Shown in pieces: positions 1-5,530 of a DNA stretch of 7,280 bases. How positions within the stretch are numbered: position 1 is the stretch's first letter; each line of letters starts with the position of its first letter. The notes beneath the pieces were generated by a model. It saw nothing but the letters and a program-made list of their open reading frames with translations, searched no databases and was not told the origin of the DNA. Source of the stretch: Candidatus Nitrosocosmicus sp. (GTDB taxonomy: Archaea; Thermoproteota; Nitrososphaeria; Nitrososphaerales; Nitrososphaeraceae). A program made the translations under genes and the position numbers. Where the stretch lies: NCBI GenBank assembly GCA_030452275.1, contig JAKDMR010000097.1, forward strand, positions 1 through 7,280, in the 5' to 3' direction.

Positions 1-124
1 ACCAAAGGGCTAGAGGGATCTGATATTGAAAAGCCAGTGACTGCTCGAACTCAAACTCCTCCCGATCAAACCAAAGGGCTAGAGGGATCTGATATTGAAA
101 AGCCAGTGACTGCTCGAACTCAAA
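1..124 (+). repeat. In-frame direct tandem repeat, 69-bp period
   Basis: Bases 1-55 and 70-124 are identical at every position, offset by 69 bp (23 codons). After base 55 of the unit the copies diverge: copy 1 continues with a Pro/Asp/Gln linker and copy 2 runs into the DUF2382 domain. The absence of synonymous differences indicates a recent duplication or ongoing homogenisation. Copy 1 begins exactly at the window edge, so further copies may lie to the left. Confidence 0.95.
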
Positions 125-291
125 TTTCTATTCCATTAAAGAGAGAGGTCCCGGTAGTACTCAAGAACCCCTATATTCGTGAAGAGGTAGTCATAAGAAA
201 AAAGCCAGTGAAGGAAACAAAAATAATTACTTCAGATGTGACAAATGAGGAGGTTACTTTTGAGGACAAGCCCAATAGCTATCAAGCATGA
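1..291 (+). CDS. DUF2382 (YsnF/AvaK-type) domain protein, C-terminal part, 5' truncated by window edge
   Basis: The frame is open from base 1 and stops with TGA at 289-291, giving the last 96 residues. A GTG at 37 could serve as a start, but it lies inside a repeat and the frame continues upstream of it, so the gene very probably begins outside the window. Residues 1-41 are a hydrophilic linker made of a 23-residue repeat (TKGLEGSDIEKPVTARTQ core), seen once in full and once for 18 residues. Residues about 42-90 match DUF2382: IPLKREVPV, then PYIREEVVIRKKPV, then a T/V/E-rich strand ending in NEEVTFE. The alternating acidic-basic beta-strand pattern with a central EEV and KPV is typical of the family. 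DUF2382 proteins are linked to general stress responses and often carry PRC-barrel domains, but the biochemical role is unknown. The domain call is fairly secure; the function is not. Confidence 0.75.
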   Translation, partial: TKGLEGSDIEKPVTARTQTPPDQTKGLEGSDIEKPVTARTQISIPLKREVPVVLKNPYIREEVVIRKKPVKETKIITSDVTNEEVTFEDKPNSYQA

Positions 292-386
292 AATTTTGAT
301 TTAATGTAGTTATTGAGAAAGTTTTAACATAAGTTCAATCAAATAATTTAGATTAAAATAGTATCTGTAAAAATGGGTGGGAGTAA

Positions 387-393
387 TTTTTTT
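387..393 (+). terminator. T-run, possible terminator of the DUF2382 gene
   Basis: Seven consecutive T lie about 95 nt after the stop of the upstream gene. Archaeal RNA polymerase terminates at T-rich tracts without needing a hairpin, so this is the first reasonable termination site. The longer tract at 553-568 is an alternative or back-up. Confidence 0.35.
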
Positions 394-552
394 AGACCCT
401 CTCAAGGTTAGAATGAAACCACAACTTGCGCTGAGGAGTAGTATTAATTACCTTCATTGTTTCTTTTCTTTTTGATGGCTTCCTAATTTCCTGATCTACT
501 CAATATCATTAAAATCTATTTATTGAATGATTTTTATTGTAGTTTAACCTGG

Positions 553-568
553 TTTTTTTTATTTTTTT
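553..568 (+). terminator. Long T-tract (T8-A-T7), possible terminator
   Basis: Fifteen T in 16 bases on the plus strand, 80 nt before glyS. It is the strongest T-tract in this gap and would insulate glyS from read-through. No stable stem precedes it. It could equally be an AT-rich promoter-proximal element. Confidence 0.35.
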
Positions 569-610
569 CATAAAAAAACTGCTAATAGAATATTTTTTAC
601 CCACAAATAG

Positions 611-616
611 ATTTAA
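611..616 (+). promoter_or_regulatory. Weak TATA-like element upstream of glyS
   Basis: ATTTAA lies about 35 nt before the glyS ATG. An archaeal TATA box centred some 26 nt before the transcription start would put the start near 640, leaving a leader under 10 nt. No Shine-Dalgarno sequence is visible before the ATG, which fits leaderless or near-leaderless translation. Other AT-rich words nearby make this a guess. Confidence 0.25.
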
Positions 617-648
617 GGATCTGAATTTTCATATATGATTAATTATCG

Positions 649-2112
649 ATGAATACCTATGATGAAATAATACAGTTAGCGCTAGAGCGTGGATTTTATT
701 TTCCAAGTAGCGAATTATATTCTGATGCAAATGCTGGATTTTGGGAGTACGGACCAAATGGTGCAAGAATGAAGAATAAATTCTTAGATTTGTGGAGAAG
801 AGAATTAGTTCGAAGAGACAACATGCTTGAGATAGATGGGTCTCAAATCATGAGCAAAAATGTATTCAAGGCCTCAGGTCACTTGACCAATTTTACCGAT
901 CCGATAGTTAAATGTAAAAAATGTTCAAGCTCATTTAGGGCAGACAAGCTGATACTAGAAGTGGCAAAAATAGAAGTATCAGAAGGATTGGAAAATGAAA
1001 ACGTTGATGATTTAATACTACAGAACAATATCAAATGTCCCCTTTGTAAAGGTGAAATTTCCAAATCTGAAAGATTCAATATGATGTTTAAGATAGAGAT
1101 TGGACCAAATCGAGATGAGGCTTACTTAAGACCCGAGACATGTCAATCCATTTTTGTCGATTTCTCCAGATTATTTAAGGTAAGCAGAGGAAAGTTACCC
1201 TTAGGTATAGCCCAGGTAGGCAAGAGTTTTAGAAATGAAATATCGCCAAGACAGGGACTTTTGCGCCTGAGGGAATTTTACCAGGCTGAGATCGAGATAT
1301 TTTGTAATCCTGCTAAACTAAATGATTTGAATAAGTATGATGAGATAAAGAATACTCTTTTGAGATTTTATGATACTCGCATAGTAGAACTATCCGTTGA
1401 AGAAGCATTGGAGCAAAAGATATTACCGAATAAGTTAGTTGCTTATTATCTGGCATTACTTGTCGAGTTCTTTGATAAAACTGGAATAGACAAGAAAAGG
1501 ACTAGACTCAGACGTTTGTCAGATCAAGAGAAGGCATTTTACTCCACTGTTGCTTTTGATTTCGAGGTAGATACGTCAATAGGATGGTTAGAATTGGTTG
1601 CTTGCAACTATCGTTCCGATTATGACCTAAAGTCTCATTCGGTTACCAGTAAAACTAATCTCGAAGTAATGGATGACGATACTAAAGTATTACCACACGT
1701 ATTTGAACTCTCATTGGGAGTGGATCGGTGTATTTATTCCGTACTAGAGCATTCGTATTTCATAGATAGGCAAAATGATGATCGAGTTGTCTTAAAATTA
1801 AGACCATATCTTTCACCGATTCATGCTGGCGTACTTCCATTAATAAAAAAACAGGAGTTCAAGGATAAAGCTTCTAAACTCTTATCCAATATTAGGAAGG
1901 ATTTTGATGTTTTCTATGATGAATCTGGCTCAATCGGACGGCGTTATCGTCGTCTTGAAGAAATCGGAACGCCTTTTGCCTTTACAATCGATCATCAAAC
2001 CCTTGAGGATGACACTGTCACAGTGAGGTTTCGTGATTCTATGAATCAGGAGCGGGTTAAAATAGACGAAGCGCATTCGTTTCTGTCTAAACAGCTATTT
2101 ACTTTAAGCTGA
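649..2112 (+). CDS. glyS: Glycyl-tRNA synthetase (archaeal/eukaryotic alpha2 class II)
   Basis: Charges tRNA-Gly with glycine in an ATP-dependent cytosolic reaction. The 487-residue product carries the family landmarks in order. The N-terminal GFYFPSSELY and GFWEYGPNGARMK belong to the motif 1 region (16-42). A zinc-ribbon-like pair, C89xxC92 and C130xxC133, lies in an insertion. RPET is at 161-164 and motif 2 FRNE at 194-197, followed by GLLRLREFYQAEIEIF. The glycine-pocket stretch GWLELVACNYRSDYDL is at 312-326, and motif 3 ELSLGVDR at 353-360. The anticodon-binding domain runs from about 385 to 480, with GSIGRRYRRLEEIGTPFAFTID inside it. Archaeal relatives are usually around 550-580 residues, so this is a compact version without an N-terminal WHEP domain; all core parts are present. 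The ATG at 649 sits directly before the expected conserved N-terminus. It converges with the next gene, with only 21 bp between the stops. Confidence 0.96.
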   Translation: MNTYDEIIQLALERGFYFPSSELYSDANAGFWEYGPNGARMKNKFLDLWRRELVRRDNMLEIDGSQIMSKNVFKASGHLTNFTDPIVKCKKCSSSFRADKLILEVAKIEVSEGLENENVDDLILQNNIKCPLCKGEISKSERFNMMFKIEIGPNRDEAYLRPETCQSIFVDFSRLFKVSRGKLPLGIAQVGKSFRNEISPRQGLLRLREFYQAEIEIFCNPAKLNDLNKYDEIKNTLLRFYDTRIVELSVEEALEQKILPNKLVAYYLALLVEFFDKTGIDKKRTRLRRLSDQEKAFYSTVAFDFEVDTSIGWLELVACNYRSDYDLKSHSVTSKTNLEVMDDDTKVLPHVFELSLGVDRCIYSVLEHSYFIDRQNDDRVVLKLRPYLSPIHAGVLPLIKKQEFKDKASKLLSNIRKDFDVFYDESGSIGRRYRRLEEIGTPFAFTIDHQTLEDDTVTVRFRDSMNQERVKIDEAHSFLSKQLFTLS

Positions 2113-2133
2113 CTCGAAATATTAGCGAACCGC

Positions 2134-2448
2134 TTACCAATATGCGCTATCTGTTTCGTCTATGTGATTTTTCTGTATATTTTTATTTTTCTTAGCTTGC
2201 AAGTCTCCCTTGTCTTTTTTTTGTTTCATGTATTCTATATAATTCTTAATTAGTGACTCTTCCTTAAAGATCCCCTCTGCTGCTATAACCGATGGAGCTT
2301 TTGTAGTTGGTAACTCTCCACAGCAATTTTCCTCAAATTTCTGTATATGATATTTTACGAATTCTATTTCATTTTTCTTGAATAGTTCTATGATCTTTTG
2401 GGACTGGGGTGAATCATCGATTAATATTATAGGCTTTCTGGCTCTCAA
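2134..2448 (-). CDS. Small glutaredoxin/thioredoxin-fold protein lacking the CxxC redox site
   Basis: A 104-residue product. Residues 5-70 follow the glutaredoxin pattern: strand KPIILIDD (5-12), an active-site-like turn S13-P14-Q15-S16, helix QKIIELFKKNEIEF (17-30), strand VKYHI, a loop, then TKAPSVIAAEG (49-59), whose A-P-S resembles the cis-proline strand, and a final helix (61-73). Glutaredoxins have CPxC where this protein has SPQS, so disulfide exchange by the normal mechanism is not expected. Two adjacent cysteines (C42, C43) sit elsewhere, before the cis-Pro loop. The tail (74-104) is rich in Lys, Asn and Asp and looks disordered. The start is TTG, because an in-frame TAA lies directly upstream and no ATG follows before the first strand. 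AAGGGA about 7 nt before it is at best a weak ribosome-binding site. The fold assignment is by pattern only; the function is unknown. Confidence 0.6.
   Translation of the reverse strand: MRARKPIILIDDSPQSQKIIELFKKNEIEFVKYHIQKFEENCCGELPTTKAPSVIAAEGIFKEESLIKNYIEYMKQKKDKGDLQAKKNKNIQKNHIDETDSAYW
2168..2222 (+). terminator. Clustered T-runs downstream of glyS, inside the convergent gene
   Basis: Plus-strand T-runs at 2168-2172, 2180-2184, 2186-2190 and 2215-2222 begin 56 nt after the glyS stop. They fit archaeal T-tract termination of glyS. On the minus strand the same bases encode the lysine/asparagine-rich tail of the neighbouring protein, so one sequence may serve both purposes. Confidence 0.4.
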
Positions 2449-2460
2449 TTAAATCCCTTG

Positions 2461-2520
2461 TGTAATCATTATGAGGGCACAATCAAATTAATATTTTTTT
2501 GATTACATTTTACCAAATGT
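2461..2520. repeat. Overlapping short inverted repeats in the divergent intergenic region
   Basis: Three short dyads occur between the divergent genes. TGTAATC (2461-2467) pairs with GATTACA (2501-2507). AATCAAA (2481-2487) pairs with TTTGATT (2498-2504). ACATTT-TACC-AAATGT (2505-2520) is a 6-bp dyad with a 4-nt spacer. AT-rich DNA produces such dyads by chance, but their clustering in a two-way promoter region makes them candidate operator sites for a regulator. Confidence 0.4.
2485..2500 (-). promoter_or_regulatory. TATA-like element for the minus-strand glutaredoxin-fold gene
   Basis: Read on the minus strand this is AAAAAAATATTAATTT, centred about 43 nt before the TTG start. It would place transcription initiation near 2465, with a leader of roughly 15-20 nt. 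It lies inside the inverted-repeat cluster, so a protein bound there could control it. Composition alone makes this weak. Confidence 0.3.
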
Positions 2521-2600
2521 TTATCTCTATCTCGAGAATTGTTGATAGGAAAATAGCAAACTAAAAATAATTTCAACTCGTATAATAAATTAAAATACAC

Positions 2601-3170
2601 TTGAAAACCCTTTTAATAAACAACTTTTCACCCTTCATAGGCAACATTGTAGAACTATTAAATGAACTTGAGAATAATTTTGAATGCTATGATTGCAATC
2701 AAATTCATGCTCTTGGTACAGATTTAGAGTTGCTAGAGAGATTTGACAACGTCATCTTATCAGGCCGTCAACAAAACTCCTCACTTATCAACAAAATAAA
2801 TTCTCGTATTGTAAAAGGGTGCTTAGTATTAGACAAACCATTATTGGGGATTTGTTATGGGGGGCAGATTCTAGGACTGACTCTGGGTTGTACATTAAAA
2901 AAGATTCACAAAATCAAAGATACAATTGAAATTGATCTACTAGAACCGACACCCATACTTGATGGCTATAAATCAGTCAAGATGTACGAGAGTCACAATT
3001 TCTGTATTTCCACCCTGTCCGATGATTTTAAGTTATTGGGAACTTCTTCTCACTGCAACAACGAATTATTTTGTTTCAATAAAAAACCATTATTTGGAAC
3101 GCAGTTTCATCCCGAAAAGAGTGGTAAACCCGGAAGGGATCTTCTGGAGAACTTTCTCAGCATCCGTTAG
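2601..3170 (+). CDS. Solitary class I glutamine amidotransferase (GMP synthase subunit A / TrpG-like)
   Basis: Hydrolyses glutamine to glutamate and ammonia, which partner enzymes use. The 189-residue product is one GATase1 domain. The N-terminal strand is TLLINNFS. The nucleophile elbow GICYGGQ has C85 as catalytic cysteine, YESHNF lies at 129-134, and GTQFHPEKSG at 166-175 supplies H170 and E172, so the Cys-His-Glu triad is complete. The usual oxyanion-strand signature (SGGP or SPGPG) is changed to SGRQQNS (54-60), which is atypical. The domain resembles archaeal GuaA-A and TrpG, but no synthase partner is next to it, so naming it guaA or trpG would be unsafe. The start is TTG: an in-frame TAA at 2586-2588 lies upstream and the beta-1 strand begins at the second codon, so no ATG is available. 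It is the first of three co-directional genes, 78 bp before the next. Confidence 0.85.
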   Translation: MKTLLINNFSPFIGNIVELLNELENNFECYDCNQIHALGTDLELLERFDNVILSGRQQNSSLINKINSRIVKGCLVLDKPLLGICYGGQILGLTLGCTLKKIHKIKDTIEIDLLEPTPILDGYKSVKMYESHNFCISTLSDDFKLLGTSSHCNNELFCFNKKPLFGTQFHPEKSGKPGRDLLENFLSIR

Positions 3171-3218
3171 GATAGGCAAGTGAAATTTCTAAATATCACT
3201 ATACACTAAGCATTATGA

Positions 3219-3228
3219 TTTTTATTTA
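3219..3228 (+). promoter_or_regulatory. TATA-like box for a leaderless GTG-start transcript
   Basis: TTTTTATTTA is centred about 25 nt before the GTG at 3249, the spacing expected between an archaeal TATA box and the transcription start. No Shine-Dalgarno sequence precedes the GTG. This suggests that the TPR protein gene can be transcribed on its own even though it follows the amidotransferase closely. Confidence 0.4.
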
Positions 3229-3248
3229 CTATCTAGCATAGTTACACT

Positions 3249-4223
3249 GTGTACAAAAATGAAAAAGATAGTAATATTCAGATAACACTTCCCCTTGTTA
3301 GTAAGAATGAAGATAATGTAGTTTTTCCGCTTGTAATAAATGTATTAACAAAATTCTGGGGTGAGATAACGCCGGAGGATGAAATATTACAGAGAATTAC
3401 ACCATACGCGAATCATAGAGGTTCGGTTTTTATAGAAGGGTTAGAAATTATACAAAAAAAATTCAATTTATTATCCAAAGTATACCGCGGCTCTTTAGAT
3501 GATCTGAAGAAACGACTTAGTCAGGGAGTCCCTCTAATCGTTATCTTGCCTGGTATAAATGAGACAATTCAGTTTGCTACTGTTGTGACCGGTTATGATC
3601 CTGAGGAAAAAAGATTGTTGACCTATGTTCCAGAACCTGATTCATTTGGAGCCATTCCAGAAGAAAAATTTTTTAGCGAATGGGCGCAGGAGGATTTTTT
3701 AACCATGATGATATATCCAGAGGATGCAAAAGATATACTTAAAAACAGTTCTTTTATGTTTGAAAAAACTAATCGAATTTCCTTAGAAGCTGAAAGACTA
3801 AAGATCCAAGGTAAATCTAAAGAAGCATTAGATTTGCTTACACAAGCACTTGGCAGTAACGATGAAGGGAAAGACAACCCACAATTATTATTAATGATCG
3901 CAGGAATTCTTAACGAGCAGGATAATGAAAAATGTGTAGAACTTTATGAAAAAATTATAAAGCTAAATCCAAAATTTTACTTAGCCCATAGGGGACTAGG
4001 GAACTATCACCTTAAAAGGAAAAATTATTCACAATCGAAACAGCATTATCTAAATGCTATAGATATCAGTCCATCACGGTACGGACCAATCTACAAGAAC
4101 TTGGGTATTGCATTCTTAAACCTCGGTAATGACGCTTCTGCAAAAGAATCGTTTAAGGAATATCTTCAACGTGTCCCTAATGCTCCTGATGCGAAAAATA
4201 TTCTCGATTTCATAAATTCATAG
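3249..4223 (+). CDS. Degenerate C39-peptidase-like domain fused to TPR repeats
   Basis: A 324-residue protein of two parts. Residues 11-157 follow the C39-family papain-like pattern: LPLVSKNEDNVVFPLVINVLTKFWG matches the segment that normally carries the catalytic CGP, and QFATVVTGYDPEEKRLLTYVPEP matches the His-containing strand that ends in G-Y-D. Here V25-F26-P27 stand in place of C-G-P, and Q108/F109 lie where the His is expected. The only cysteine in the protein is C229, in the TPR part, and there is no His between 57 and 246, so peptidase activity is very unlikely. Residues about 175-310 form four TPR-like helical pairs, for example CVELYEKIIKLNP and YLAHRGLGNYHLKRKNYSQS, typical of protein-protein contacts. 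No signal peptide or membrane segment is seen, so it is probably cytosolic. C39-plus-TPR fusions are known in bacteria. The start is GTG; the ATG at 3259 is out of frame. Likely a scaffold or binding protein (inference). Confidence 0.7.
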   Translation: MYKNEKDSNIQITLPLVSKNEDNVVFPLVINVLTKFWGEITPEDEILQRITPYANHRGSVFIEGLEIIQKKFNLLSKVYRGSLDDLKKRLSQGVPLIVILPGINETIQFATVVTGYDPEEKRLLTYVPEPDSFGAIPEEKFFSEWAQEDFLTMMIYPEDAKDILKNSSFMFEKTNRISLEAERLKIQGKSKEALDLLTQALGSNDEGKDNPQLLLMIAGILNEQDNEKCVELYEKIIKLNPKFYLAHRGLGNYHLKRKNYSQSKQHYLNAIDISPSRYGPIYKNLGIAFLNLGNDASAKESFKEYLQRVPNAPDAKNILDFINS

Positions 4224-4279
4224 CTGTTTCTCTACAAGGCGAACGTTATTGTGATCAATTTAATTTACATGATATCAAA

Positions 4280-5530
4280 ATGAGCAACATCGATTTTCCA
4301 TTATCCCCAGACAATGAACACGCTATCGTGATGGAGCCTACAATTAAGTCCACTTCATTCATGAAATTCTTAAAAGAGTCCGCAATTGCCTTGTTAAAAT
4401 CAAATAATTATAAACCCAAGTCTATCAAAAATGATGGATTTTACGTGATAATACTCTTACACGATGATTCACAACTAGTTCAAGCTACTGAGTTATTGAG
4501 GAAGATATCAGGTGTTTCTTATATTTTCATAGGCGTAGCCATAGAGCTTGAATACGATACTTTATCTAGAAGCGTTTTATCAATAGCAAATAAGTTATTA
4601 ATGGATGGCGAAAAATACCTAATCAAGATCGAAACTTCAAAATCGACCGAACCCAAAGGCAGTGCCTTCTTATATTTTAAACATGATCTTGATTTTTTTA
4701 TTCAAACTGAATTATCCAGCAAAGCCAGAGGCCTTGTTTCGGTACGAGATGAAACTCAGGCCGATAAAATATTATACATACTTAATGGAAACAATACTGC
4801 ATTCGTTAGCTTATTAGTGCTTAAAGGCTCTGATTGCACTCCTTTTAATTTCTTACAGGATATTGTTGTATGCCCCATTTATGATGATAGTTCTCTGCTG
4901 TCGCTAGTACAGGTTTTAGATTCTGGTTATATGCCATTGCCAATTTTTTTCTATCGCAATCGACTTCAACTGATAAAAAAAATAAAAAAATTTGATGAAA
5001 TAATAAATAATTATCCAGTCGATTCTGTAACATTTTATTTGTACGCAATGGCTGATATGCCACTATCATCCTTTTTACCTGCCAATAGAGCCTCCAAGGA
5101 GCATGATATTTCCAATAAAAAAGGGAGTCAAATTCAACGATTGATTTATGAGCAAGTTATTATCAAGGTCTTAATGCATACTAATTTTGACTCTCTATAT
5201 GTAAGCTTTCCATTTGTTCCTTTTATTCATCCTAACTGGTTTATAAAGAAAAACATTAAACTGTTCCATCAATCAAAAAAAATACTTCTAACACCTCTCC
5301 TTTTTAGTTTTCCTCCACGAGCATTCGAAAAGAAACTGACAAAATTAACTGATATGAACTATGCTGCACATCAAAGCATTCCTATTCGAAATTATTTAGT
5401 TGAGAGTGAACCAAAGGATTTCGCTAAAGATGAAGATAAGTATGCAAACTCAAATAACCACTTTGATTTTAAGAAATTTTCATTAAACATACGAAAGAAC
5501 GATATCCTTGATGTTTTGGACTCCATCTAA
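4280..5530 (+). CDS. ThiI-like protein: THUMP domain plus degenerate PP-loop domain
   Basis: A 416-residue product. Residues about 50-170 resemble the NFLD-THUMP region of ThiI: LLRKISGVSYIFIGVAIELE (72-91), an alternating strand IKIETSK, and a helix-strand end IQTELSSKARGLVSV. Residues about 172-368 follow the ThiI PP-loop domain: a strand, a loop, a helix, MPLPIFFY (218-225), a helix and strand ending TFYLYAMAD, a second helix RLIYEQVIIKVL (287-298), and KKILLTPLLF (333-342), which matches the PVLRPLIG region. ThiI adenylates tRNA U8 for 4-thiouridine using SGGxDS; the corresponding bases here encode PIYDDS (199-204), so the ATP-binding glycines are absent. The usual TG-NLGQVASQT stretch is also unrecognisable (306-325). 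It therefore looks like a ThiI relative that binds RNA but lacks adenylation. The tail 370-416 is charged. The ATG start lies 56 bp after the TPR gene. The match is by eye, so homology is probable rather than proven. Confidence 0.6.
   Translation: MSNIDFPLSPDNEHAIVMEPTIKSTSFMKFLKESAIALLKSNNYKPKSIKNDGFYVIILLHDDSQLVQATELLRKISGVSYIFIGVAIELEYDTLSRSVLSIANKLLMDGEKYLIKIETSKSTEPKGSAFLYFKHDLDFFIQTELSSKARGLVSVRDETQADKILYILNGNNTAFVSLLVLKGSDCTPFNFLQDIVVCPIYDDSSLLSLVQVLDSGYMPLPIFFYRNRLQLIKKIKKFDEIINNYPVDSVTFYLYAMADMPLSSFLPANRASKEHDISNKKGSQIQRLIYEQVIIKVLMHTNFDSLYVSFPFVPFIHPNWFIKKNIKLFHQSKKILLTPLLFSFPPRAFEKKLTKLTDMNYAAHQSIPIRNYLVESEPKDFAKDEDKYANSNNHFDFKKFSLNIRKNDILDVLDSI
5483..5530. other. 48-bp tail-to-tail overlap of two coding regions
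   Basis: The plus-strand ThiI-like gene ends with TAA at 5528-5530, and the minus-strand glycosyltransferase gene ends with TAA read from 5485 to 5483. The last 16 codons of each gene therefore share DNA. No terminator could lie between them, and each transcript would carry antisense to the other gene's 3' end. Confidence 0.85.

Larger units (their letters stand above)
292..648. other. 357-bp AT-rich intergenic region without a supported gene
   Basis: No convincing gene was found on either strand. The longest ATG-started frame noticed is 20 codons (413-475, +) and resembles nothing. No tRNA cloverleaf is apparent. The region holds T-runs at 387-393 and 553-568, which could end transcripts from the left, and a weak TATA-like ATTTAA at 611-616 ahead of glyS. 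The stretch 440-500 is T/C-rich with isolated TGATGG and CTGA motifs that do not form a good C/D-box RNA. Confidence 0.6.

Noticed and set aside
1..124. CRISPR-like array
   Set aside because: The repeat is in frame with a coding region, has only two visible copies, and the spacer-like part is a 14-bp protein linker.
413..475. 20-codon plus-strand frame starting at ATG 413
   Set aside because: Very short, no recognisable pattern, no promoter or ribosome-binding support.
413..494. Possible C/D-box guide RNA (ATGAAAC, CTGA at 431, TGATGG at 473, CTGA at 491)
   Set aside because: The C-type boxes match poorly and the spacing between the inner boxes is far too long for an archaeal C/D RNA.
2013..2025. 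CACTGTCACAGTG palindrome inside glyS
   Set aside because: It encodes a conserved-looking T-V-T-V beta strand of the anticodon domain and has no neighbouring copies, so coincidence is the simplest explanation.
2581..2590. TATAATAAAT as the promoter of the amidotransferase
   Set aside because: It lies only about 16 nt before the TTG start, which would put transcription initiation inside the gene; the frame cannot start later without losing the first strand of the fold.
4280..5530. Active tRNA 4-thiouridine synthase ThiI
   Set aside because: The SGGxDS ATP-binding motif is absent and no rhodanese-type catalytic cysteine domain is present.
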